In this document: positions 1 to 8,306 of the stretch, piece by piece | Position numbering within the stretch: the stretch's first letter is position 1 | How the letters are laid out: every line of letters begins with the position of its first letter | Origin: Klebsiella pneumoniae | Lineage (GTDB): Bacteria; Myxococcota_A; UBA9042 | Assembly: GCA_945889325.1 (NCBI GenBank) | Contig: CAMDBH010000036.1 | Span: forward strand, 1 to 33,877 | Reading direction: 5' to 3' | DNA: 33,877 nucleotides | Translations under genes and position numbers: made by a program | Notes under the pieces: generated by a model | Told to the model about the DNA's origin: nothing | The model's database searches: none | What the model saw: only the letters and a program-made list of their open reading frames with translations

Positions 1-74
1 TCAGAAAATACTTTTAATAATTCAGCGATTGTGTTCCAAACCGTGCGCCCCAATGTCCGCAGATCACCGGTTGG

Positions 75-130
75 CGGTAACCAGGGCTGATAAAGTTGAG
101 AATATCTCTCAAAGTGTCAGATGGTTACCG
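75..130. repeat. Long nested inverted repeat upstream of the first gene
   Basis: Three nested perfect arm pairs share one centre: CGGTAACCA (75-83) with TGGTTACCG (122-130), CTGA (87-90) with TCAG (117-120), and TTGAGA (96-101) with TCTCAA (107-112). The five-base loop is ATATC. That gives 19 pairable positions in 56 bp. No T-run follows on the plus strand, so it does not look like a simple intrinsic terminator. It lies about 125 bp upstream of the first gene and could be an operator, a cruciform, an mRNA structure of an upstream gene, or a remnant of a small repeat element. Confidence 0.75.
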
Positions 131-226
131 TTCTTGCGATCGCCCTGCCCGCCGCGTCACCTAGTCTTGCCTCAAATGGCCGGGCGCGCTATCCTGCGCC
201 CGCGAGCCTGCGGGTTGTCGTGGGTT

Positions 227-237
227 TATGCTAGAAT
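227..237 (+). promoter_or_regulatory. Candidate extended -10 promoter for the first cNMP-binding gene
   Basis: TATGCTAGAAT contains a TGn extension followed by TAGAAT (232-237), five of six matches to TATAAT. No good -35 hexamer sits 16-18 bp upstream, which fits an extended -10 promoter. The gene's AAGGGG ribosome binding site (242-247) follows within a few bases, so the leader would be very short. Confidence 0.4.
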
Positions 238-255
238 TTTCAAGGGGTTGACAAT

Positions 256-810
256 ATGGCGACTTCGTTGGCCGCCGCGCCGATTCACCAGGCGCTGCAA
301 CAGATGGCGGCGTTTCGCGGCATTTCAGAACCAGACGCAAACCAACTGGCTGCGGCGTGCAAACTCGTGCGTTTGCCGATGAACACACAGCTTTTTGATC
401 AGGGCGAGCCGGGTACGTCCATGGCCATCGTCGCCGACGGCGTGCTGCGCGTGGAATTCACGGACCCCGACACGGGGCAGATGACCTCGATCGGCAACGC
501 GCAGAGCGGTGAATTTGTGGGTGAAATGGCCCTGCTCGACACGGAGCCGCGCTCGGCCCGCGTCGTCTCAGCGACCGATTCCGTCGTTTACGTCATTACA
601 CAGGAGCGCTTGGCGGCGCTCGAAGCGACCGCGCCGGGCGCAGCTTGCGCGCTGATTGGCGCAATCACGCGGAATTTGACACGGCGGGTGCGCAAGATCG
701 ACTACCACGCTGGGCAAATCTATAAACAAACGGCACCACCGCCGGTGACCGAGGCCGGCGAGGACAAGTCGGTCGTGGGCAAACTTTGGGCGCGAATTAC
801 ACGGTTTTAG
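256..810 (+). CDS. Cyclic nucleotide-binding domain protein, no HTH
   Basis: This 184-residue protein is essentially one CRP/FNR-type cyclic-nucleotide-binding domain (about residues 20-140) and a short C-terminal helix. The phosphate-binding cassette reads GEMALLDTEPRSARV near residue 95 and keeps the Glu and Arg-Ser that contact the cyclic nucleotide in CAP. There is no helix-turn-helix after the C-helix, so it is unlikely to be a transcription factor. It could be a stand-alone cAMP/cGMP sensor or a partner subunit. The ATG start is supported by AAGGGG eight bases upstream. A second protein of the same family follows 78 bp downstream in the same direction, so the two probably share a transcript. 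The ligand is unknown. Confidence 0.85.
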   Translation: MATSLAAAPIHQALQQMAAFRGISEPDANQLAAACKLVRLPMNTQLFDQGEPGTSMAIVADGVLRVEFTDPDTGQMTSIGNAQSGEFVGEMALLDTEPRSARVVSATDSVVYVITQERLAALEATAPGAACALIGAITRNLTRRVRKIDYHAGQIYKQTAPPPVTEAGEDKSVVGKLWARITRF

Positions 811-888
811 TCGATGCGCACAACGTGATCGTGCCGCAGCACGGCGCGACGCAGCGGTCGAAGGACGACAAAAGAAGGACAACTGTGC

Positions 889-1476
889 ATGGCAACCGTT
901 GATTTGAGCGACGTACCCGCGCTAAGACGCCATTCTCTTGCCGACCTTGAAGCCCTTGCTGCGGTCGCAGACGCCCAGGAATTTGCCAAGGGGGCCGTGC
1001 TTTGCAAAGAGGGACAGCCGGGCGATTGCTGTTACCTGATCTTGTCGGGCGATGTCGAAGTGTCCAAAACCATGGATGCTCAGCGCAAACGCGTGGCGAT
1101 TTTGGGCCCCGGTGATTTTGTCGGTCAATTGGCCTTGGTCGACGGTGCGCCGCGTTCTGCTTCCGTTGTTGTGCGCTACCCGGTCAAGGCGTTGGTACTA
1201 ACGTGTGAATCCTTTATAGCTTTGCTGGCCGCGCGGACCTCCGTTGCGTTGCGTTTGCAAAAGCAAGTCGCCATTGCGATCGTGCGGCAATTGCGCGATG
1301 CGACGCGGCAATTTGTTGCCCTAAAGCGCGATTACGAAAGAGCCCGTGACGACCTCACCCGCAGCCGCAGCTGGCAGAAACAGCGCGACGGCGCCATGCA
1401 AGTAGCGGCTGCGATGAGTGAACTGAGCATTCCGCTAGACAGTGTAGGCAAGGCAGACGGTGGAGCGCCGCAGTAG
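889..1476 (+). CDS. Second cyclic nucleotide-binding protein, coiled-coil tail
   Basis: A 195-residue paralogue of the upstream gene. The cNMP-binding fold covers about residues 10-125, and the cassette reads VGQLALVDGAPRSASVV. Here the Glu normally contacting the ribose is Gln, while the Arg-Ser pair is kept. The domain is followed by a long charged helix (about 130-175, rich in Arg, Lys, Asp and Gln) that looks like a coiled coil, and then a short tail. No DNA-binding domain is present. The start is ATG with AGAAGG about ten bases upstream. Its place directly after another cNMP-binding protein suggests a two-subunit sensor. The Gln substitution could change or abolish nucleotide binding. 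Function beyond the domain is not recognisable. Confidence 0.82.
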   Translation: MATVDLSDVPALRRHSLADLEALAAVADAQEFAKGAVLCKEGQPGDCCYLILSGDVEVSKTMDAQRKRVAILGPGDFVGQLALVDGAPRSASVVVRYPVKALVLTCESFIALLAARTSVALRLQKQVAIAIVRQLRDATRQFVALKRDYERARDDLTRSRSWQKQRDGAMQVAAAMSELSIPLDSVGKADGGAPQ

Positions 1477-1612
1477 CGTTGCGCCAATCGCCAGAATCGC
1501 GGGCGCGTTGTTGTTGCAAAGTCCGCACCTCACCTGCAAGAAATAGTTGAACCGTTTGCGGTGCTGAAGCGTCATAGCTGTAGCGGCGCTGTCGCGCCCG
1601 CTGGAGGCTGCG

Positions 1613-2404
1613 ATGCAACACACTGCGAAACAAGCCCTAAAATTCTTGCACACCTGCCGTTGGCCCCTTTTTATTGCGGCGGCGGTTGCGCTCAATGCCG
1701 CTATTGTTATTCAGGTTTTGGGCGACGAACCCGCGGCGGTGCGGCCAGTGGATGGCGCTTTGGGCCAACAGGCGGTCCTGGAAGATGCGCCCGAAAAGCC
1801 AGATCGGCCCAACCCTGACCTGACGTTGCAACTGCCGCCGAGCCAACTGCCGACGCTGAAAAACCTGCCGTCCCAAATAGCCGAGGCCGCACCGGCACCT
1901 GTGCAAGCACAGCCCGCGCCCATTGTGCCGGTCACACGGCTGTTTGAAGAAGAGGACGAAACGCCCGAACACCACGCCGACGCTGTCGCCATGGTCCGCC
2001 AAGCCGTTGAGCGATTAGCTGACGAAATTGATGCACTGTCTGCGGAATTGGAAAGGCTGTCGCCCGGCGACCGGTCAGCGGATTACGCGCAAACGCGATT
2101 GACGGCGATCACTTCCGCCGTGCAAAACGAACTCGGCGATGTCGTGCGAGAAGATTTGTCCGACCAGCAACGGCAAGAACTGCAAACTGCGGCCGAAGCC
2201 AAATTGATGCCTGCGATTGAACGATTTGCCGCCGCATCGGGGCGTTTGAGTCCGCCAGAGCCAGCGGAGGATGGGCGGGCTGAAGTGGCCAAAGTGGATT
2301 CCGAACTTGCCCCGCCATTTGTGGAAGCGCCTGAAATGATAGACGACGAGCCCGAGCCGCAGGCGCTGAACAGCGAAGGGCCGCCTGAACTCGTGATCAA
2401 GTAA
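1613..2404 (+). CDS. Membrane-anchored Pro/Glu-rich protein of unknown function
   Basis: This 263-residue protein has one N-terminal transmembrane segment (about residues 18-37, WPLFIAAAVALNAAIVIQVL) preceded by basic residues, predicting an N-in anchor with the bulk outside the cytoplasm. A Pro/Ala/Gln-rich linker (about 40-110) is followed by an acidic helical region (about 120-215) with heptad-like Leu/Ala spacing, then another acidic Pro-rich tail. No enzymatic motif is visible. The start is ATG with GGAGG five bases upstream (1603-1607). It lies 136 bp after the cNMP-binding pair in the same direction and may be in their operon. I do not recognise the family; a periplasmic spacer or scaffold protein is only a guess. 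Confidence 0.7.
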   Translation: MQHTAKQALKFLHTCRWPLFIAAAVALNAAIVIQVLGDEPAAVRPVDGALGQQAVLEDAPEKPDRPNPDLTLQLPPSQLPTLKNLPSQIAEAAPAPVQAQPAPIVPVTRLFEEEDETPEHHADAVAMVRQAVERLADEIDALSAELERLSPGDRSADYAQTRLTAITSAVQNELGDVVREDLSDQQRQELQTAAEAKLMPAIERFAAASGRLSPPEPAEDGRAEVAKVDSELAPPFVEAPEMIDDEPEPQALNSEGPPELVIK

Positions 2405-2432
2405 TCCTGCAAAGTTTGGCCTGATTTAGCGA

Positions 2433-2461
2433 TTGACACGCCAATGGCCCGCGCATACATT
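2433..2461 (+). promoter_or_regulatory. Sigma70-type promoter for the hydrolase lipoprotein
   Basis: TTGACA (2433-2438) is separated by 17 bp from TACATT (2456-2461), four of six matches to the -10 consensus. The next gene starts at 2497, giving a leader of about 30 bases that includes a GGGGGG ribosome-binding stretch (2485-2490 region). The preceding gene ends at 2404. Confidence 0.6.
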
Positions 2462-2496
2462 CACCTGCGCGCGCGGGCGCTTGGGGGGCAAAATCG

Positions 2497-3933
2497 GTGA
2501 TCGCATTATCCAATGGGCACTTTGGTCGCAATGCTCTGATTATATGTGGTTTATTGTCGGTTTTCGCCTGCAGTTCACCGGCTGCCGACCCGACAAATGG
2601 CTCGGCATCAGCGGACGCCGGCAGCAAGGACATCAAGACAGGCAGCGATGCCTTCGCAAACAAAGGTGATGCGGCGTCGGCCGACACGACGCCGGTTGAT
2701 GATACACTGTCCGCCATCGCCGACAGCGCAGCGCCAGCCGATGGATCCGCCGCTGTCGATGGCGCAAACGGCGACGATGTTGTTACGCCAAGCGATGTTG
2801 CACAGGACGCGATGGTCGCGCCGGATGCCGCTGCCGATGTCGTCATCGCGCCCAGCCCAAATCCGCCGCCAGACAAATGGGGGCCGTATGTGGTTGGAAC
2901 GCGGGTGAAAAATTGGGTCGATGAATCGCGCAAACGCAAAGTCACCACGCGCATTTGGTATCCGGTTGTTGAAACGGGCGGCGATGCGGCGGTGTATTTC
3001 GATGCCATCATCATCAAAGTCAAAGGCAAAGCCATCGACAAGGGTTCAGCCAAGCCCGGGCCTTGGCCGTTGGTGATGTTCTCGCACGGTTTCAAGGGCA
3101 TCGATTGGCAGTCTTATGATTACACGGAGTATTTGGCCAGTCACGGCTTCATCGTCGTGGCGCCGGATCATGAAGGCAATACGCTGCTAGATTTTGGCGC
3201 AACCAAGGAAACAGAATCGCAATCGGCGCTGGAAAGGCCCAAGGATTTGCTGTTTGCGTACAATGAATTGGTCAAGCTCAACGGGCCAAACAACGGCGAT
3301 TTCACCGGCTTGGTCGATTTGACCAAGGTCGCGGTCAGCGGCCATTCGTTCGGCGGTTACACGGCGTTGGTTTCCAATGGCGCGACTGTCGACGTCGACA
3401 CGGCCAAGCAAAACTGCAAGACCCAAAGCAATATGTTGTGCAAAGGCGGGTACATGGACTCTTGGCCCAATGGCACCACGCTGTCTGTCACGGCGATGCC
3501 GGGCCTGAAAGCGACGATTTGCCTAGCTCCGGGTTTTTATGTTGCTTTTGGTGACAAGGGCCTCAAGACGATCCAGACGCCGACGTTGATTTTCAGCGGC
3601 ACGTTGGACGACACCGTGCCGGTGGATACGGATATCGTGCCGATTTACAATGCCTTGCCAGTGGCCAAAGGCAAAGTCGTGATCACCGGCGCGGGGCACA
3701 TGAGCTACACCGACGTCTGCGCACTGCCTCCCGCCCAAGCCGTGCCGCAGTTGAAGGAAATGTGCTTTAAACCCGGGATGATCGACAGCGCCAAGGTGTT
3801 TGCCATGACCAACGCGCTCACGGTCGCTTGGCTCAATCGCTGGTTGAAAGGCGATTTGGCGATGAATGCGCTGCTTAAGAACGCGCTGCCGGCGCAGTTT
3901 CCGATCGGAACCGTGGATATGCAGGGGTTTTAG
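2497..3933 (+). CDS. Lipoprotein alpha/beta hydrolase (PAF-acetylhydrolase/dienelactone-hydrolase-like)
   Basis: The 478-residue product begins with a lipoprotein signal (cleavage before Cys25; +2 is Ser) and an Ala/Asp-rich linker to about residue 125. The hydrolase domain follows. It has an oxyanion-type SHGFKG stretch, a nucleophile elbow GHSFGG with Ser284, a GTLDDTVP motif with Asp371, and GAGHMSY with His401, which together form a classic Ser-Asp-His triad. Cys pairs between the catalytic residues suggest disulphides, as expected outside the cytoplasm. It should hydrolyse an ester or lipid substrate on the cell surface or in the periplasm; the substrate cannot be told from sequence. The start is GTG, because no in-frame ATG precedes the signal peptide. 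It is convergent with the next gene, with only three bases between the stops. Confidence 0.85.
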   Translation: MIALSNGHFGRNALIICGLLSVFACSSPAADPTNGSASADAGSKDIKTGSDAFANKGDAASADTTPVDDTLSAIADSAAPADGSAAVDGANGDDVVTPSDVAQDAMVAPDAAADVVIAPSPNPPPDKWGPYVVGTRVKNWVDESRKRKVTTRIWYPVVETGGDAAVYFDAIIIKVKGKAIDKGSAKPGPWPLVMFSHGFKGIDWQSYDYTEYLASHGFIVVAPDHEGNTLLDFGATKETESQSALERPKDLLFAYNELVKLNGPNNGDFTGLVDLTKVAVSGHSFGGYTALVSNGATVDVDTAKQNCKTQSNMLCKGGYMDSWPNGTTLSVTAMPGLKATICLAPGFYVAFGDKGLKTIQTPTLIFSGTLDDTVPVDTDIVPIYNALPVAKGKVVITGAGHMSYTDVCALPPAQAVPQLKEMCFKPGMIDSAKVFAMTNALTVAWLNRWLKGDLAMNALLKNALPAQFPIGTVDMQGF

Positions 3934-3936
3934 GGG

Positions 3937-6900
3937 TCACTTTCCAAACCCACCCGCATCCCAGGGCATCGCCGTATCCAACGTCACCGGACTCACGCTC
4001 GCTGTCACCAAGTTGTAAGCCCACGAAGTCCAGACCGGCGGCTGCAAGCACTTGGCGGCAAAGGCGTCCAACTCGCACCCGGGCGCGTAGACACGCCAGA
4101 TGCGCACGCGCGCGCTCACGCCGTGCAGGGGCGCGATGCCGAGCATTTTGGTGAAATCGGGCAACGAGAGCGCATTCAAACTGCCATGGGCGAGAATTTC
4201 CCAGCGCGTCTGAAAAACCGCATCTTCAACGGCAATCCGCTGAAAACTTGGCTTATTGCCGTCAGCAACTGCCCACTCAATGTTGTGCTCAAATTTGCCA
4301 AACGTCGCGGGGACCAGCGGATACGGCATTTGCAAATACGGCCCCATCGGCAAAATCGGTTCACCGACGGCGAGTTGGCTGCCATCCAAAAGAGTTGCCA
4401 CACCGCGCAGGTCCAAATGACTGCCCAACGCGCTGCGATCGCTAACCTGCATCTGCGCGCTGACTTGCAGCCAAGTGCCTTGCGCACCGACGATGTGCAC
4501 CGTTTGAGCGACGTCTGGCTGTGAAATCGCGTACAAGGGCCGAACGGTGCCCGTGGCGACGCTGGTGACGGCCTTGCCGTCACAATGGCCGACAAAGCCG
4601 CGGTCGCCAGCCAGCCAAAAGTCACTAGCGGAAGTGCCATTGACGGCGCGCAAATCTGCAGAAGCACCCGTTTTAATTTCAGTATAATTCAGGCCGCCGT
4701 TGGCTTGCAGCCCGCCGCGAAACAGTTGGCCGTTGTCGCAGGCCGCGAAAATGGCGCCATCGGGCGCGTGCCAAAGCGCGCGCACCCGCGGGAAGGCACC
4801 CACATACTGCCCAGGCTTGCCTGAAGGAAACGGCGGTTTGCCCAATGGTCCTGCCACCGTAGTCCATTGCTGGCCATTCCAATGGTGCATTTGGTTGTCA
4901 AAATCGACCAACCAGCCGTCGCTGGCCGAACGCCCAGACATGCTGCGCACCCCAACCCCGAGCGACAGTCCCTGCACCTGCCAGCCCAACGCGTTGCGGC
5001 GCAGCAACTGCCCGTCTTCGCTGCCGATCCAGCCGTCGCTGCCGCTGTCACTGGGCAGCCAGATCGCCGTTAGGTTCTTGTTGGTCGGACTGGGCTGTTG
5101 GCTGAGCGTGTCGCCAGTCCACAAGGAAATCCGGCCGTTTTCGCCGACCGCGATCCGCGCGTTGTCGCGTTGGGCCATCGCGTGCAGGGTGCCAGCGGCT
5201 TGATTGCCTTCCAGTGGCTGCGGGGCAGGGGCCTTAAGTTGCAGCCAACTGTCAAAACTGGTGACATTTTGGCCGATCGCCTGCGCCTGCGACAGCGGCG
5301 CACCGCCGTTGTTGTTGGATACACCGCCGACCAAGTCGTAACGCAAATCGGCATTGTTGCCGAGAAAAAACGTAGCCGCTGGCTGCCGTTCAAGCTCCAA
5401 AACGTCGGTGTGCAGGTTGGTCGCGATCGACCCCATCGGAAAATAACCGGCGGCACCGATTTTTAGGCCAACTGCAATCGATCGCGCGCCTTCAGCATCC
5501 GATCCCGTGGGAATGCCATCCATGCGCACGCGAAGGCGCCGGTTCAGCGGCGTGGTGATCGCCACTTTGAGGCCAGTGATTTTCTTGCCGGCGTAAGCCG
5601 TCAGTGGCCGCAAGACGCCGATGGCCAACGGCACAAATTCCGCAGTCATCGCGTTGAAATACCCTGCTCGGCACATGACAGCTTGGTCGCCAGCCTTGGC
5701 AGGCACAGAAAATTGATGATCCGCACCGACAATCCCTTGGTTCTGATCGACGGCCGAGCCGCCCAGCAAATTGGGACTGGCAGATTCACAGCGCACCTGC
5801 GGTACGCCGATCAGCGGGGAACAACGCATCGTTTTGATATTACTGTCTTTACTGATGTTGCGGCATTCAAAGCCGTCGGCACACACGGCGTCGCTCGCGC
5901 AATCGGCCGCGCAATACTTGGTCACCGCCCAAATGCCTGTTGCTTCGCCGGGCAAAGGCGTGCCATCGGCGCCGACCGCGACCGGGCCGGGGCCCAAAAT
6001 TTCGCAGGTAGTGCCGTTGCCGCATTCGCTATCGCTCAGACATACCGCGCAGTTGCCTTTGACGACCGCGTGGTTGGCACAATTGCCGGGCGGAAAATTC
6101 ACGTACTTGTCGGCGTCAATCACGCTGCCCGTCAGCAGGGCATCATTGATCTGCGGCGGGTTTTTGTCGCCGCCTTCCCCTGCACCTGCTTCTTGCGGCA
6201 ACACCACGTCCGCCGCCAATTGCAGTGTGACATTTTGCGCGTCAAAGCCGACGATCGAAGCTGCTGTATGCATGATTTTATTGACATGCAGCGCCAAAGG
6301 CCCGCTCAGCTTGGGCGCAGAGAGCGTGACTTGCCCGCGCTCATCGGTTTTGCCTTGCAAGGAAGTGCTTAAATTTTCGCCAAGCATAACAGTGACACCT
6401 GCGATCGCCTTGTGGCTGTCTTGCCGCAATACCGTCACGTTGACCGCGCCGTCAATGTGCTCGCCCCAAGTGCCGGTGTCAGGACCGATGGGGTCGAAGT
6501 ACACAAAGCCATTGGGCAAAATCTGCAGGCGGTTTTGCGCGAAATAGGCGAAAACTTTGACTAGGCCCGCCTCGTCCGCGGGTGGCGTGCGCACCCGCAA
6601 CAGTCCGCCGTCTATCATCGCCGCAGTCTTGACGATGCGACCGGCAAAGTACAAGGATTCTAGGGACTCCAAGCCGCTGCCGATCACACTCACCCACGTG
6701 CCACCTGCCTGTGCGCCTGCGTGGGCGACGACCGCGACGACTTTGGCCTGCGCTGCGGCAAATTGGACACCGCCCTGTAAAATCAACGATTTGCCATTGC
6801 CAAACAGCAATGTGACGTCGGCGCGGCCAAATGATCCGGCAGGCGCAGTGGCTTTGACCGCACCGCTGCCACTTGGCTGCAACGCGGAGGCCCCGAGCGC

Positions 6901-8097
6901 ACCGATCTTGACGCCCGTGGGCTGGCCCCAATCGCCAGCAAAGTAAGCAATCGTTATGCTATTTCCACCTGTAGCGTCCAGCACGCTTGGTGTTACGCTT
7001 GTGATCTGGGCGGCGGCTGGCAGATAGGTAAACGCTGCAGCCACTGAAGTAGCAGAATCTGCAAGCTGAATCGAAATATCCACGCTTTGTGGAAAAACGG
7101 ACCCTTTTGCCGCCGGCGGCACCACTCGCAAAGTTGCGCCCAGTTTACCGCCGGTTGCGTCCGGCACCGCCCATTGCACGCTGGCCGGTTTGCCGCCAAA
7201 AAGCACAGTCGCGCCAGCCAGTTGTTTGGCGTCGAGCGCACCCGTAACGGCCAATGTCAACGATTGCAACTGATTGACAGGCATGGTGTTGGGCCACACG
7301 GCGCGCAAGCTCGGGCTTTGGCCAAGGCCGGACGCCGCGGCGCCGACGTAGACATACGCCGCACCGGCGCTGAATTCGCCGTCGACATTGGCAAAAATCA
7401 CATCATAAGCGCCCGGTTGCGGCACAGCGGGCAAGACAGCTTGCAGTCCGTCACCCGTTGCAGCGAGGATTTTGGCCGGATAAGACTTGTCACCCAAGCG
7501 CACCAGCAAAGTTGCGTTATATCCAGCATTTGCATCGGCCAATAAGGCTGAACCGCTCAGATGCAGCAAAGTTCCGCCCGCAATGGCGCCCAGCGCTGGC
7601 TGCAGCGCGCTTAGCTGCGCCGCCGCGCGATAGGTGTAACCGGGCTTGAGCACTGCTGTTCCGCTGTCGTTGACAGCATAGATTTTGACGGTTCCGGCGG
7701 GGTTGCCGGGTGCAATGACCGTCGCCGTTTGTTCGTCCAAAATGACCGGAGAAATCCCGATTTTTTCGCCAAAAATGAACTGTGTCTCGCCGTCAAAGCC
7801 CGTGCCCGTCAACGTGACCGCCGTTCCGCCAGCACTGGGCCCGGAAAGTGGTGTGACCGCTAGAAGTTTCACAGCTTCGACTTTTGCGGAATCACCTGAC
7901 AAATCAAAGTTTTCAGGCACATCTATCGGTAAACCGGCAACTTCGCTTGAAGTTTGTTGATCAAACGTCGCGGTATCAAGGCCATCGGCCGCTGGCGCGT
8001 CAGGGGCGGGCGCATTGCTCGCGCCGCACGCACCCATGCAGTACGCGAGTGCGCAGAGCAGGGCTTTGATTCGAAACACCTTTACTGCCTGTGTCAC
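3937..8097 (-). CDS. Giant TIG-repeat/propeller lipoprotein
   Basis: A 1386-residue lipoprotein (lipidated Cys24, +2 Gly). In order it shows an Asp/Ala-rich linker, five IPT/TIG-like Ig repeats (about 75-520, the first with the typical PLSGPSAGGTAVTLTGTGF opening), a carboxypeptidase-regulatory-like domain (about 520-620), a Cys-rich cluster with CxxC and CSDSECGNGTxC-like spacing (about 650-750), a linking beta region, seven propeller repeats of YCF48/BNR type (about 985-1265), and a conserved C-terminal tail. Every one of these modules after the TIG repeats is matched in the 1432-residue protein at 15816-20114, so the two are paralogues. A surface or adhesion role is inferred. The start is GTG 8097 or TTG 8100; GGAGG lies four bases before the GTG. 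Confidence 0.88.
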   Translation of the reverse strand: MTQAVKVFRIKALLCALAYCMGACGASNAPAPDAPAADGLDTATFDQQTSSEVAGLPIDVPENFDLSGDSAKVEAVKLLAVTPLSGPSAGGTAVTLTGTGFDGETQFIFGEKIGISPVILDEQTATVIAPGNPAGTVKIYAVNDSGTAVLKPGYTYRAAAQLSALQPALGAIAGGTLLHLSGSALLADANAGYNATLLVRLGDKSYPAKILAATGDGLQAVLPAVPQPGAYDVIFANVDGEFSAGAAYVYVGAAASGLGQSPSLRAVWPNTMPVNQLQSLTLAVTGALDAKQLAGATVLFGGKPASVQWAVPDATGGKLGATLRVVPPAAKGSVFPQSVDISIQLADSATSVAAAFTYLPAAAQITSVTPSVLDATGGNSITIAYFAGDWGQPTGVKIGALGASALQPSGSGAVKATAPAGSFGRADVTLLFGNGKSLILQGGVQFAAAQAKVVAVVAHAGAQAGGTWVSVIGSGLESLESLYFAGRIVKTAAMIDGGLLRVRTPPADEAGLVKVFAYFAQNRLQILPNGFVYFDPIGPDTGTWGEHIDGAVNVTVLRQDSHKAIAGVTVMLGENLSTSLQGKTDERGQVTLSAPKLSGPLALHVNKIMHTAASIVGFDAQNVTLQLAADVVLPQEAGAGEGGDKNPPQINDALLTGSVIDADKYVNFPPGNCANHAVVKGNCAVCLSDSECGNGTTCEILGPGPVAVGADGTPLPGEATGIWAVTKYCAADCASDAVCADGFECRNISKDSNIKTMRCSPLIGVPQVRCESASPNLLGGSAVDQNQGIVGADHQFSVPAKAGDQAVMCRAGYFNAMTAEFVPLAIGVLRPLTAYAGKKITGLKVAITTPLNRRLRVRMDGIPTGSDAEGARSIAVGLKIGAAGYFPMGSIATNLHTDVLELERQPAATFFLGNNADLRYDLVGGVSNNNGGAPLSQAQAIGQNVTSFDSWLQLKAPAPQPLEGNQAAGTLHAMAQRDNARIAVGENGRISLWTGDTLSQQPSPTNKNLTAIWLPSDSGSDGWIGSEDGQLLRRNALGWQVQGLSLGVGVRSMSGRSASDGWLVDFDNQMHHWNGQQWTTVAGPLGKPPFPSGKPGQYVGAFPRVRALWHAPDGAIFAACDNGQLFRGGLQANGGLNYTEIKTGASADLRAVNGTSASDFWLAGDRGFVGHCDGKAVTSVATGTVRPLYAISQPDVAQTVHIVGAQGTWLQVSAQMQVSDRSALGSHLDLRGVATLLDGSQLAVGEPILPMGPYLQMPYPLVPATFGKFEHNIEWAVADGNKPSFQRIAVEDAVFQTRWEILAHGSLNALSLPDFTKMLGIAPLHGVSARVRIWRVYAPGCELDAFAAKCLQPPVWTSWAYNLVTASVSPVTLDTAMPWDAGGFGK

Positions 8098-8136
8098 CAA
8101 TCCTCCGCTTACCGCAGCGGCAGCATAGCAAAACCT

Positions 8137-8165
8137 GAGAGCGTGGGAAAAACCTTTTCACCGCC
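8137..8165. repeat. Degenerate copy of the hairpin flanking the mobile element at 24729
   Basis: GAGAGCGTGGGAAAAACC followed by TTTTCAC closely matches the hairpin at 24729-24762, which begins GAGAGCGTGTGAAAAATCC and continues TTTTTACAC. The left arm is nearly identical, while the right arm has decayed (CCGCCATC in place of GCTCTC), so the stem no longer closes. It lies between the divergent giant lipoprotein and malic enzyme genes. Confidence 0.55.
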
Positions 8166-8185
8166 ATCAAATAGCGCAGCAGGCG

Positions 8186-8209
8186 CCATTTGCCCATTTG
8201 CCCATTTTG
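8186..8209. repeat. Short tandem repeat, 8-bp unit CCATTTGC
   Basis: Two exact copies of CCATTTGC (8186-8193 and 8194-8201) are followed by a partial third, CCATTTTG (8202-8209). The repeat lies in the 209-bp intergenic region between the divergent genes at 8097 and 8307. It could be an array of binding sites or a slippage tract; nothing in the sequence decides between these. Confidence 0.7.
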
Positions 8210-8306
8210 TTGGCCGGTCGTAGGCTGCGCGCGCGCCGACCCGAACGCGGCGGCGCGCTGCGCCTGCGCGCGTGGCAAAAATGGCCCAGAGCTAGAGGTT
8301 CAGTCC

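Noticed and set aside
5683-6547. Long plus-strand frames (229 and 258 residues) inside the giant lipoprotein gene
   Set aside because: They lie antisense to a gene with clear domain structure and show no motif of their own; GC-rich codon use opens shadow frames.
8186-8209. CRISPR-like array
   Set aside because: The 8-bp tandem repeat has no spacers and only two exact units; no cas genes are present in the window.
8190-8306. 39-residue N-terminal extension of the malic enzyme
   Set aside because: The GTG at 8307 has a well-spaced AGAGG and matches the ACT-domain start; the extension is unlike any targeting signal.
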